A stretch of 64,000 nucleotides of DNA from Pyronema omphalodes (taxonomy: Eukaryota; Ascomycota; Pezizomycetes; Pezizales; Pyronemataceae). The stretch covers positions 1 through 64,000 of the forward strand of contig JAJJXM010000121.1 in NCBI GenBank assembly GCA_024516155.1, given 5' to 3'. The number at the start of each line of letters is the position of its first letter. Position 1 is the first letter of the stretch. Below the pieces are notes generated by a model. The model ran no database searches. It was not told where the DNA came from and saw nothing but the letters and a program-made list of their open reading frames with translations. Shown in pieces: positions 32,758 to 42,437 of this stretch. Position numbers and translations under genes: made by a program.

Positions 32758-32829
32758 ATGGACATGCCTGATGCGCAGCCTGGAATATGGGAATTGGAGG
32801 AAGACCAAAATATGGAATCGGATTTTTAA
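32758..32829 (+). pseudogene. GypB gag, C-terminal segment
   Basis: Resumes the gag frame after Tad-B (DMDMPDAQPGIWELEED) and ends at TAA 32827-32829. All five gag pieces together amount to roughly 730 codons. The pol frame begins upstream at 32787, in the -1 frame, so the two overlap by 43 nt. Confidence 0.7.
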
Positions 32830-33177
32830 AGTCCTCTAGGGAGGCGTCACCCGAGGAGGAAATGGATACAGACGCATTAATTGGGAAATGTGCGGGAACA
32901 AAAAGGAAAACAACGGACAGCCTTCAGTCGACCACGACTAAAAGTCGACGATCAGACAACGGGGATGCAATTCCAGGAACTAAGGAATTGGCACCGACTC
33001 CTCCTCACCATGGACCGAGACCAATAATCAATATGGTTCTCAATTGGTCCAAGAATCAGCAATGCACAGTAAGAGTCCTCTTAGATTCAGGCTCTACTGC
33101 TGCCCTCCTGGACAAAACTTTTGTCCACAAATTCAAGATTCCAACCGTCAAAAGAGACACCCCCCTCCAAATTCGCA
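32787..33177 (+). pseudogene. GypB pol, protease region, truncated by Tad-A1
   Basis: Frame from ATG 32787 (MGIGGRPKYG) in the -1 frame relative to gag. It encodes a Thr/Lys-rich linker and a retropepsin start, VRVLLDSGSTAALLDKTFV, with the catalytic Asp at about 33084. Tad-A1 is inserted at LQIR; 40156-40192 continues the frame briefly. A -1 slip at TTT-TAA (32824-32829) would join gag to pol. That is possible but not proven. Confidence 0.7.
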
Positions 33178-33465
33178 CAACACCCAGCAAAGAGCGACCC
33201 CCCCCTGCCTTTTCAACAACCACGCCGAAATCGCAAGATTTTATCGCGGATTATTGATCGGCAGCCCCGAATTACCTATTCGCCGCATTTCCAGATCAGG
33301 CCCTCTCTTTTTCGTTGAGTTTTCATCGAAAAAGAGTTTTCGGGCCCCTGAGAAAAGCCCCGCGAACCGGTTCCATCAACACCACAACCCCACAACCACG
33401 AAAATCATCAATTCCAACGCGGATCATTCGTCGCTACCGCCAAACAAACCTATTCCGAAATTCCG
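33178..33465 (+). promoter_or_regulatory. Tad-A1 5' UTR
   Basis: A 288-bp leader beginning with a C8 run shared with other Tads and N elements. It contains an imperfect inverted repeat around GAGTTTTCATCGAAAAAGAG (33318-33337). The equivalent leader is present in Tad-B and Tad-A3. It likely holds the internal promoter; no TATA box is seen. Confidence 0.45.
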
Positions 33466-35376
33466 ATGCCTCCCCGATCCACCGTTGTGGAGAAACAGCC
33501 CCTCCCCCCCGACAAAGCGCCCCCTCGAGCGCTCGCGAAAGAAAAACGCGCTAACGCAGAGCCGCACGAGTCCGACGCGTCCGACCTTGAGATGCACGTA
33601 GACACGTGCTCTGACGTCAGCGAGGATTCAAGCGACGACGACGCGTCTCCCCGAGACAGCTCCCCAACGCCAACTTCTCGCAACACCACCAACGCCCCAC
33701 CTAAAACACCCCACAACAAAAAACCCCTCCCTGAAAACTCCGACACCCCCGATCAACTGAGCAACAACGACCCTAGATACTCCATCCAACAAACCACCGG
33801 AAAACAGAGAAAACGCCCCGCCGCCTCCACTGCCCATACTATCACCCATATCGCCGAAGACTCCACCCCCGTTCCTGCACTAGTCAAACGACTCCACCCC
33901 GACACCGCTCCGATCAACGCCACACCTCCCAGCAACGCCGACCTCGCTCAATCCATCGACGTCCTCCACCACAATCTTGCCACCACCGCGGACATGTTTC
34001 GTCACGCCGACCAGACAACGAACGACAGAATCAACAAAGCGTTCAAGACAATCAACAAGAACCAGTCCCTCCTCCAATCCATCTACGATGCCGTCCAACT
34101 CCTCGCCCCGTCCCTCCTACCGAAAGAAACAGCTACCGCCGTGTCCCCCACCCCCGTCTCCGCATCCTCCACCCCCCTCGAGACCACCAGCCCCGATACC
34201 CAACCCGCTAACGCCCCTCTCGATTTACCCTCCAAACATGCCCCCCGCCTCAGCGAAGCCGAGTACTGGAAGCAGAGGTGCCTGAACGCCGAAGCTGAAC
34301 TCCGGAAGAACGAGCTCAATCCTCCCCCTCACCTACCCCCTCCCCCACCCCAGGCGGACGAACCGTGGCAAGGACCAGTACCCGCGGCCACCAAGTTGTT
34401 CAAAGAGAAAGCCGCTGCCCCATCAAAGACCCCCCCTAAGACCACCAAACCCAACCCCCAACGCAAGAACCCCCCCCGCGTCCAAGACATTGTGATCCCC
34501 TGCCCTGACCCCCGTGCCCTGCCCGATAGCTCTAAGGCCGCCATTGGATTAGCCATCAACGAAGCCCTACACAAGGCGAAGGTGGAAGGAAACATCATGA
34601 CGGTTAGGAAAAATATGGCAGGAAGCCTCATGCTCACCCCCTCCCCGAACACATCCATTACCGATCTCACCCCTCACCTCTCAGTTATCCACGCCGCAGC
34701 CTGCACAGTCCACCCCAACCTCTTGCCCCCCCGCCTTAACGAAAAATGGTATAAGTTGGCAGTCCACGGAATCCCCACGGACTACTACGAGGACACCGCC
34801 GAGGGTATGCAAAAACTGCAGCAAGAAATCGAGACGAACCACAACGTACGCCTGACACAACCCCCAAGGTACATCTCTCACCCGGACAAGCGTGTTGGTA
34901 AGACCGCCTCCAGTGTGATGATCGCACTGAAGTCCAGCGAGGAATACAACCTCCTCAAGAGAACAAAGGTGACAGTATTATTCGAACAACGCAAGGTGAC
35001 AGAATTCTTCACCGCCCGTTCCATTGACCAATGCCGCAGGTGCCAGAAATTTGGACATCATCACGCAATCTGCCCAGCTGACAATGGCCCCGCTTGCGCG
35101 ATATGCGCCGCCCCTCACCCCACCGAATACCACCAATGCAGCCAGTGTCCCACAATCCAGGGCCGCAAATGTCAACACACCCTCTACAAGTGTGCAAACT
35201 GCGTCGCCGCTGGCCACACAGACGTCCACCACGCCGCATACAGCACCCGATGCCCCGTCAAAGTGAACGTCGTCAGGGAAGCCTGGCAGAAGACCCGCCC
35301 GGAGACAACACCCCTAGACGCCATCCCCGCCGAAATAAACCCCATCGCCGACACCACCATGACCACTGATGAATAG
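33466..35376 (+). CDS. Tad-A1 ORF1, zinc-knuckle RNA-binding protein, 636 aa
   Basis: Intact from ATG (MPPRSTVVEKQP) to TAG. The N-terminal half is disordered-looking with an acidic Ser/Asp cluster (DVSEDSSDDDASP). A central helical segment (about 155-215) precedes a linker with YWKQRCLNAEAEL. The C-terminal part has RLNEKWYKLAVHGIPT, then CRRCQKFGHHHAIC near residue 522, CAICAAPHPTEYHQC and a third cluster ending about residue 595. This matches Tad-type ORF1 proteins that coat their own RNA in an RNP. It overlaps ORF2 by 8 nt. Confidence 0.92.
   Translation: MPPRSTVVEKQPLPPDKAPPRALAKEKRANAEPHESDASDLEMHVDTCSDVSEDSSDDDASPRDSSPTPTSRNTTNAPPKTPHNKKPLPENSDTPDQLSNNDPRYSIQQTTGKQRKRPAASTAHTITHIAEDSTPVPALVKRLHPDTAPINATPPSNADLAQSIDVLHHNLATTADMFRHADQTTNDRINKAFKTINKNQSLLQSIYDAVQLLAPSLLPKETATAVSPTPVSASSTPLETTSPDTQPANAPLDLPSKHAPRLSEAEYWKQRCLNAEAELRKNELNPPPHLPPPPPQADEPWQGPVPAATKLFKEKAAAPSKTPPKTTKPNPQRKNPPRVQDIVIPCPDPRALPDSSKAAIGLAINEALHKAKVEGNIMTVRKNMAGSLMLTPSPNTSITDLTPHLSVIHAAACTVHPNLLPPRLNEKWYKLAVHGIPTDYYEDTAEGMQKLQQEIETNHNVRLTQPPRYISHPDKRVGKTASSVMIALKSSEEYNLLKRTKVTVLFEQRKVTEFFTARSIDQCRRCQKFGHHHAICPADNGPACAICAAPHPTEYHQCSQCPTIQGRKCQHTLYKCANCVAAGHTDVHHAAYSTRCPVKVNVVREAWQKTRPETTPLDAIPAEINPIADTTMTTDE
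35369..35376 (+). promoter_or_regulatory. 8-nt ORF1/ORF2 overlap (ATGAATAG)
   Basis: The ORF2 ATG and the ORF1 stop TAG overlap within eight bases. The same spacing occurs in Tad-A3 (60350-60357, minus), Tad-B (28517-28524, minus), Tad-C (14304-14311) and Tad-D (42360-42367), although the inner bases and the stop codon differ. It suggests termination-coupled reinitiation for ORF2. Confidence 0.6.
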
Positions 35377-38300
35377 ATACGACTCATCAGCGGCGACCCT
35401 TCGCATCGTGTCACATAACACGAATCGCAGCACCACCGCACTAACAACACTGCTGAACTCAGCAGGATCCAAAATAGACATATTGCTGGTACAAGAGATT
35501 AACGTTAAAGATCCCCGGTACGCAATCACACATCCAGATTTCCTTTTGTTACTTCCCCCCCGCAGCCACCACAAAGTCAATCGCACTGCTGCCTATATCT
35601 CCCGCCTCAACCCACACGTTCGAGTCACACCAAGACCGGACGTCAGCGGAGATCCTGACCTCCAGGTACTCGAGGTCAGCACCACACTCATTCCCTCCTT
35701 TTACCTCTTAAACATCTATAATGAAAAAGACCCCCAAACAAAACTATATACCGTCCCCCGCTCCCTTACCCCCCTCACTCTCCCCCACCGTTGCGTGATC
35801 ACAGGGGACCTCAATGCCCATCACCCTCTGTGGAACTCCCACGCACGCAGACCAGCGAGAGCAGACGTGCTGGTGGAACTGATGGAAGACCATCAATGGC
35901 AACTGGTAAACGTCCCGGACGTTCCTACTTACCACTATAGAGACGGATCGGGCTCTTCGGTCCTCGACCTGACCCTGGCAGCCCCGGCGATGGCGAGAGA
36001 AATTTCTTCTTGGGCTATTGACGACGGCATTGCCACGGGATCGGACCACGAGGTGATCCGTTTCCAAATCAACTCCTTACACCCAGACCACCACAACACC
36101 GCCGGCGACACTACGCGACTAAACTGGCGCAAGACGGACTGGGAGACCTTCACCGAAGAATTGCAACGTCTCACCGAAGCTTCCTACCCCCGGTGGTCCC
36201 ACCTCCGAGCCAACCCCTCCGCCGAGAACCTCGACGAATGGGCTGCCCTCCTTCGCGACTCTATCCAAACCGCCGCCGCGATATCAACACCTACCCTCAC
36301 CCCAACCCCGCGGTCGAAGAGATGGTGGACGGAGGAGGTACGCCTGACACGTAAAGACATGACCCGGGCCAGGAGGAGATGGAAACAGACCCGCCTTCCC
36401 CAACACCTCGCCGAATACAAACAGTCTCGAAACGCCCACTACAGGAAAGTCCGACATGCAAAGGACTCCATGTGGAAGGAATACTTAGCCGCGGTGGAAG
36501 GACCAGACATATGGGCGGCCTTCCGATATACAAACCCGCGCCGCGCTCAATTGACACCACCGATCAAGACACAGGTAGGAGGAACGGAGAAGGTATGCGT
36601 CGACTTCGACAGTAAGGTAGAGGCATTTCAAGCGTTATTCCCTCCCCCCCCAGCTGCCCCCCCCACGCGCACCTCACGACCCAACCCCCAACTCCCCTGG
36701 AAAACATTCACCCCCGAAGAAATTCGTACCGCTATCACAACATCCTCCCCCAAGAAAGCCCCCGGCCCGGACTCCATCACGTTCGCGTGCCTTAGGAAGG
36801 CGTACGATGCAGTCCCCAAAGTTTTCAACGCCCTGTACTCAACCTTAGGAACGAAAGGATATCATCCGCGGAGCTGGCGAGAGGCCACGACGGTGGTGAT
36901 ACCCAAACCAAACAAACCGGACTATAGCGCCATAAAGGCATACCGCCCGATCGCCTTACTCAACTGCTTGGGCAAGGTGTTAGAAAAACTCATGGCGACC
37001 CGGCTCAGCCTTATGGCGGAGTCGCACGACATCCTGCATAAGGACCAGATTGGCGGGCGCCCAAAACGCTCGGCAATCGACGCCGCGATGGCACTGACGC
37101 ATGAGGTAGAAGTTAACGCGGGAAATCGCTTCGTGACGTCTGCCCTATTTTTAGATGTACGAGGAGCTTTCGATAACGTCTCCTCCGCCAGATTACTGGC
37201 AACTATGCACTCACTCGGCTGCCCACAGGCGGTGATATCGTGGTGTTCCTCATTCTTAAGTGACCGCACAACCGCCCTATCCTTTGACGGCAGAACAGAT
37301 TCACAGCGACCAATTCAAACCGGCATTCCCCAGGGATCCCCCGCGTCGCCAATACTCATCCTCATATACCTCCGCCCCCTCTTTGACGCCCTACAATCCG
37401 AACACCCGACCCTGTGGACCCCTAGCTATATAGACGACGTCGCCCTGGTGGCCCATGGACGAACGAGAGAACAAAATGCGCGCGCCCTGGACGCAGCCGC
37501 TCGCACCGCATTCAACTGGGCGCAGACAAACGCGGTAGCATTCGACGATTCCAAATCGGAGATGCTGCACTTCCATAAGTCGCGAATCGATGAACACAGC
37601 GAAGCAACAAACGTGCGCTTACCTAACGGCACCATAGTCACCCCTGGGACTCTAGGAGGCAGCAAGGACGTGGTCCGGTGGATTGGCATACATTTTGATC
37701 GCAAACTTACCTTTTCCCAACATGTAAAAATAAGACTGACGGCCGCCGCTAGGTCCCTCAACGCCCTCCGAAGTTTGGTACGTCACGAAACAGGTCTGTC
37801 CCCCTCAGCGACCCGTACACTTTATCAAGCGTGTGTAACCTCTAGGTCGGATTTTGGCTCTGAGATCTGGTGGAATGGACAAAAAGGACTGGCCGGCACA
37901 CTACAAACGCAACAAAACTCCGCCCTACGCCGCATACTAAACGCATTCACATCGACCCCCATCGTGGCCCTACACAACGAAGCCGCCATACCCCCCGTCG
38001 CAGTTCGCCTTCAACGCCGCAGCCGCAAATACGTTCTCCGCCTCCTCTCCCTCCCCCCTTCCCACCCCGTAGTTAGACGCTGCCCTTCCTCCTTCCCCGT
38101 GCCCAACCACTTCCCCACCTCCATATGTGACCCGTCCGAATATGACTACCCCTGGAACACCACCCGGAAAGCCCCCTCGCGCCTCGTTCGCATGCTCCGC
38201 TCCGTCAGTCAGTGGATATTGCCAGACGACGTAATCGAGGACACGGCACACCCAAATCCCACCCCGTGGATAAGCTCACCCCTACGAATAAAGATATCCT

Positions 38301-39370
38301 CCCTCCCCAAACCCGAAGCCGCCATCGAACACCTCTCGCTGATCCGCGACCTGAGTGTCGACAAAACCAACATTATCGCCTATACAGACGGCTCCCAACT
38401 CGAAGGAAAAACAGGCGCCGGATACTGCATCACCTCAGGTTTCCCCCGTCAAGTTAACGAATCCATCCCCATGGGCACGACCACGGAAGTGTTCGACGCC
38501 GAACTACGAGCAATTCACGACTGCCTCGAGATGTGCTACAAAATCATCTCCCACAACCACCTCCGACGCCGCCGGATACACGTCTTTACAGACAACCAGG
38601 CGGCCATCCTCCGCGCCTCCCGCACAACATATGGTCCGGGCCAAGAGCTCGCCCGCGCTATACACGACATCGCCTCCTCCCTCCGCTCCAAAGACACATC
38701 CGTCACCTTACATTGGGTCCCAGGACATACCGACATACCCGGAAATGACCAAGCCGACCTCCTCGCCAAAACTGCAACCACCCTAACCCCCCCCTCTTCG
38801 CTACCGGTCTCCCTGTCCTGGATACACCGACAAATTCACGATCAGTACATCCAAGACTGGACGACCTGGTACTCCTCCGCGCCGAAACTTAAAACATACG
38901 ACGCCCCACACCGTCGACGCCTCGACCATGCCTACACGGCCCTACCACGCAAACTATCGACCGCAATCTTGGGATTGCGAACCGGACACGGTTATTTTTT
39001 GGACTGCCTTGCTCATCCCCCCACCGCCCAATACCCTTCCCGCTCGTGCTCATGCCCCCTTCACCCTCCGCAATCCCCCAAACATCTCATTCTCTCGTGC
39101 CCCCACTTCACTTCCCAACGGACCGAACTGCGACGCACACTGAAAATCCCACGACGACGACACCTCACACTACCGACAATCTTACACACCACCGCCGGAA
39201 CCAAAGCACTGTCCGCTATGATCTCAGAGACCAAGATAGCGACTGCGGAGTGGGCTCACGCAAGGTTAAGTAAACTCCCCGCTGAGGAGGACACATCTGC
39301 TACGCTGACAACAGACTGGGGGACGCTGCTGGACCTGACGGACGAGCACGCGGTAACCTCTAATAATTAA
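35369..39370 (+). CDS. Tad-A1 ORF2, endonuclease-RT-RNase H, 1333 aa
   Basis: Intact. APE-like endonuclease at about 8-240: SHNTNR, VQEINV, GDLNAHH (145), SVLDLTL, GSDHEV (224). A polyproline hinge (FPPPPAAPP, about 425) leads to RT: LFLDVRGAFDN (594), GIPQGSPASP (651), SYIDDVALV (686). RNase H with YTDGSQ (1005), an AELRAIHD Glu, VFTDNQAA (1070), GNDQADLLAK (1124). A Cys/His segment (CSCPLHPPQSPKH, about 1226) ends it. It would nick target DNA and copy its RNA by target-primed reverse transcription. All catalytic residues I can check are present. In motif B the next residues are ILILIYL, where Tad-A2 has ILFLIYL. Confidence 0.94.
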   Translation: MNRYDSSAATLRIVSHNTNRSTTALTTLLNSAGSKIDILLVQEINVKDPRYAITHPDFLLLLPPRSHHKVNRTAAYISRLNPHVRVTPRPDVSGDPDLQVLEVSTTLIPSFYLLNIYNEKDPQTKLYTVPRSLTPLTLPHRCVITGDLNAHHPLWNSHARRPARADVLVELMEDHQWQLVNVPDVPTYHYRDGSGSSVLDLTLAAPAMAREISSWAIDDGIATGSDHEVIRFQINSLHPDHHNTAGDTTRLNWRKTDWETFTEELQRLTEASYPRWSHLRANPSAENLDEWAALLRDSIQTAAAISTPTLTPTPRSKRWWTEEVRLTRKDMTRARRRWKQTRLPQHLAEYKQSRNAHYRKVRHAKDSMWKEYLAAVEGPDIWAAFRYTNPRRAQLTPPIKTQVGGTEKVCVDFDSKVEAFQALFPPPPAAPPTRTSRPNPQLPWKTFTPEEIRTAITTSSPKKAPGPDSITFACLRKAYDAVPKVFNALYSTLGTKGYHPRSWREATTVVIPKPNKPDYSAIKAYRPIALLNCLGKVLEKLMATRLSLMAESHDILHKDQIGGRPKRSAIDAAMALTHEVEVNAGNRFVTSALFLDVRGAFDNVSSARLLATMHSLGCPQAVISWCSSFLSDRTTALSFDGRTDSQRPIQTGIPQGSPASPILILIYLRPLFDALQSEHPTLWTPSYIDDVALVAHGRTREQNARALDAAARTAFNWAQTNAVAFDDSKSEMLHFHKSRIDEHSEATNVRLPNGTIVTPGTLGGSKDVVRWIGIHFDRKLTFSQHVKIRLTAAARSLNALRSLVRHETGLSPSATRTLYQACVTSRSDFGSEIWWNGQKGLAGTLQTQQNSALRRILNAFTSTPIVALHNEAAIPPVAVRLQRRSRKYVLRLLSLPPSHPVVRRCPSSFPVPNHFPTSICDPSEYDYPWNTTRKAPSRLVRMLRSVSQWILPDDVIEDTAHPNPTPWISSPLRIKISSLPKPEAAIEHLSLIRDLSVDKTNIIAYTDGSQLEGKTGAGYCITSGFPRQVNESIPMGTTTEVFDAELRAIHDCLEMCYKIISHNHLRRRRIHVFTDNQAAILRASRTTYGPGQELARAIHDIASSLRSKDTSVTLHWVPGHTDIPGNDQADLLAKTATTLTPPSSLPVSLSWIHRQIHDQYIQDWTTWYSSAPKLKTYDAPHRRRLDHAYTALPRKLSTAILGLRTGHGYFLDCLAHPPTAQYPSRSCSCPLHPPQSPKHLILSCPHFTSQRTELRRTLKIPRRRHLTLPTILHTTAGTKALSAMISETKIATAEWAHARLSKLPAEEDTSATLTTDWGTLLDLTDEHAVTSNN

Positions 39371-40155
39371 AAAAAAAAATAATAATAAAAAGAAGTCGGA
39401 GGAGGACGAAGGGAGGGAGAAGCGGGAGGCGAGAGTGGAGAGAGAGACGAGGGAGAGGGGAGATGGAGGAAGCGGACGATGACGAGGAGAGAGTGGAGAC
39501 GGGAGACTGGGAGAGCGGAGGCGTGGTTGTTGTGGAGAATGGAGTGTTGTGTTTTTTCCTTTTTTTTTTGAAACGGGAACGAAAGTGAAGCGAGGAGTCG
39601 AGGGAGAGGAGAGACGCGGTAGAGACGGACGGGAGGAGCACGGATGAGGCGAGTGCGAGATGGTGACGCGGAGAGAAGTGGACGGAGTGGGACGATGGAT
39701 GGCTGGCGAGCCGGGAGGGAGGAGCGTGGTGAAGGGCGAGGGGAGGGACGTAGAGTAGGGTAGTGGCACAGGGGAGAGAGGTGCGATGGGGGGGGCGTTG
39801 ACCCGGGGGAGTTATATCTTCTTTTCTTTTCTTTTTACTTGTTTGTTTTTGCTTTGTGGAGGAAATAAAGGTGGAAAAACGGTTAAAAAAGGGAGGGGAA
39901 GGGTGGAGGAAATGGGGGAACGACCCGGCGAGGTGGCCTCCGAGCGTACAGGGCTCCTGGAACAGACGACGCTTGACGAACAAAAAGCACAACGAGACTT
40001 GGGGGTCTACAACCCCACACCCTAACGACAAGCTCTGGGGCATACCCAGTGAGAGCCTGGCCTGACACCCGGGTTTCTTAATTCTGTATTTACTGTAGAT
40101 TCCGCCATAACCTTACGGTTGGATGCGTGTATGAGTTAATAAATAAATAAATAAA
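39371..40155 (+). other. Tad-A1 3' UTR, hairpin and tail
   Basis: A 785-bp GA-rich UTR with the conserved GTGGAGGAAATAAAGGTGG module at 39856-39874. The hairpin AACC-TTAC-GGTT is at 40109-40120 and the AATA tail at 40138-40155. Nothing else is supported here. Confidence 0.8.
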
Positions 40156-40192
40156 CCCTCCAAATTCGCAGCCATCGCTTACGGAACACCAC
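40156..40192 (+). pseudogene. GypB pol scrap between Tad-A1 and Tad-D
   Basis: After the duplication copy, about 20 bases remain before the Tad-D start. They continue the pol frame (LQIRSHRLRNTT). The rest of GypB, including its RT, integrase and 3' LTR, must lie beyond the window, past Tad-D. Confidence 0.55.
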
Positions 40193-40615
40193 ACAGCAAC
40201 CGCTGACCCGCCCCTGCATTTCGGACAACAACCTCAAATTTCCCGGCTCTGCCGACGGAAATCGCATTATCGCACTCAGTTTACCCCGAATCCTGATTTC
40301 CAGGCCCGAATTCCCGTTTACCGTTGAGTTGCAGCGGAAAAAACGCGATTCAGGGACCTCCGGACCGGCCAACGGGCCTTTCCATCAACGCCGCCCCACC
40401 ACCCACCCTCCGATCATCATACAAACCTCATATTCGGTTTCGGCATACCGAATTCCCCCCCTCCCCAAATTCCCCTTTCCCCAGCAGCACTGGTTGTGGT
40501 GGACCCCAAAATTTCCCCCCTTTCGGACCCCCTCTCTTCGCGAACATTTTCTGTCGCTTAACCAGAGCCTCTCACGTGACCCGTAGCCTTCGCTTACGGA
40601 GATCCCGATTTAGCG
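40193..40615 (+). other. Tad-D 5' UTR
   Basis: About 420 bp, similar in plan to the Tad-C leader, including TTTACCGTTGAG and GCGGAAAAAACGCGATTC motifs (40316-40349). No ORF is supported. Confidence 0.6.
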
Positions 40616-42367
40616 ATGGACGCTAATTCGCCCCTCCCGCCAAACACCTCGCTTATGCAGGTACCAGTTGACACCTGCAGCCCTGCCACCCAAGTCCCGA
40701 CAACCCCAAGACACCAAATCATAGCCATTGACCCCACCTCTGCGATATCCACCGACCCCCACGCCCGCGCAGACGCCCCTCATGCAGGCACATCCTCCAC
40801 CATCGCCCCCCTCCCGCAGAAAGACTACCTCCTCTTCTACCCGCAACACCGCCCGCCTCAGCAGAATCTCCAAATCCGACATCCACATCCTCCGACACAC
40901 TGCCGGGGACATGAAACGTGCCGCCATTGCTCGCCTCGGTAACAACCCCGACATACGCAACCTCGACGATACCCCCACCCTGCCAGACCCCATCGACATC
41001 GACTCCGACACCGACCTTGACGACGAGGAGGAATACGAATCAACACTCCAGCCAAGCGACGAATTCCTCGCCACCATCGCCACCATGATCACGTAAACCA
41101 CCAACGACGCCCTTCGCCCTATAGTACAATCCATCGACACCATCAACAGACGAATCGACAAAATCACCAAACCCAACCAACTTTCACCGCAACATCCCAG
41201 CAACAACCCCACCCCGGACCGACAACCACTGCCACCCAACCTCCCGACGAACTCCAACAGTTGAAGGAGCGCTGCCAAATGCTGGAAGCCACCCTGCGAC
41301 ACCATAATATCCCCCTACCGACCACCACCACCCCCCGCCGTCAGAACCCACCAGCAACGAACAAACCAGCAGCACCCTGGACCAGCGGAAACGCAGCAAA
41401 CGACCTCCTCTCCTCCGACCACGCCCCCTGACGAACCCCGACTGCACGCCCAACCCAATGACCAACCCGACCGCGCCCCCAGTCCATCATCATACCCTGC
41501 ACCAACCCCTCTGAACTCAACGTGAACACCAGGGTTAGCATAGGGATCGCTGTTAACACCGCTTTGGCCACAACCCGGGCTCCACCTCACATGGGGGTAA
41601 CCACGATAAGACAAACTGCGAACGGGAACCTTATGCTAACCATGTCGGACAACACGACTGAGGAAGAGCTGACGGAGAACTTAGCTACGATACAGGAAGC
41701 CACGAGGACAGTCCACACCTCCCTGTCCGAACCCCGCCTGAACGAGCGTTGGTCCAAGCTCGCCGTTCACGGCATCCCTACCGAGCTATACCCCGACACC
41801 CCTGAGGGCATGCGCCTCCTCCAGGAGGAGATCAAACGCAACAACAGCCCTATGACCCTAATGAAACCTCCCCGCTACATGACCAGTCCGGAGAAACGTG
41901 CAGGCAAGAGCGCATCGAGTGGGGTAATCGCAGTTAAAACACCCGAAGAGCTGGCACTTCTGAAGCGCAGAAAGGTCATGGTACTCTGTGAACCCCGAAG
42001 AATCACCGAATTCCACTCCGCGAGAAAGACCGACCAGTGTAGGCGGTGCCTGCTCTTCGGCCACCACCACGCCAACTGCACAGGAAATCGAGGACCAGTA
42101 TGCGCCCTCTGCGGCCAGGACCACCCCACGGACGCCCACACATGCACTGAATGCCCCCAGGAGAAAGGTAAAAGGTGCGAACACACCCAATACCAATGTA
42201 AGAACTGCGTAGACGAAGGCCTCAATGCGCACGACCACCCCGGATTCAGCAAACAATGCCCAACCCGAGTCCGCATCCTTCGCGAAGCCTGGGCAGCATC
42301 ACAGCAAACCGCCCCCGCCAAAACAAACCCCAGGGACAAAGACACCGAGATGGTCACCCATGTATAA
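40616..42367 (+). pseudogene. Tad-D ORF1, decayed N-half
   Basis: ATG 40616 (MDANSPLPPN) as in Tad-C. A frameshift near 40800-40850 and an in-frame TAA at about 41094 (an AAA to TAA change relative to Tad-C) break the N-terminal half; further shifts occur before 41520. From about 41522 the frame is clean: RLNERWSKLAVHGIPT, CRRCLLFGHHHANC, CALCGQDHPTDAHTC and a third Cys cluster. Stop TAA is at 42365-42367. Confidence 0.82.
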
Positions 42368-42437
42368 TTACAATGCATTTGCAGAAACCGTGCGGATCAT
42401 CTCTCACAACATGAAGCGCCAGTGAACTGCACTTGAC

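Larger units (their letters stand above)
33178..40155 (+). mobile_element. Tad-A1, complete LINE with both ORFs open
   Basis: A 6.98-kb LINE. The duplication CCCTCCAAATTCGCA is at 33163-33177 and 40156-40170, 15 bp, perfect. It has a 5' UTR starting with CAAAGAGCGACCCCCCCC, intact ORF1, intact ORF2 overlapping by 8 nt, a purine-rich 3' UTR, a hairpin and an AATA tail. It is the only element here with everything needed for autonomous movement. Tad-A2 and Tad-A3 are close relatives. Confidence 0.95.
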
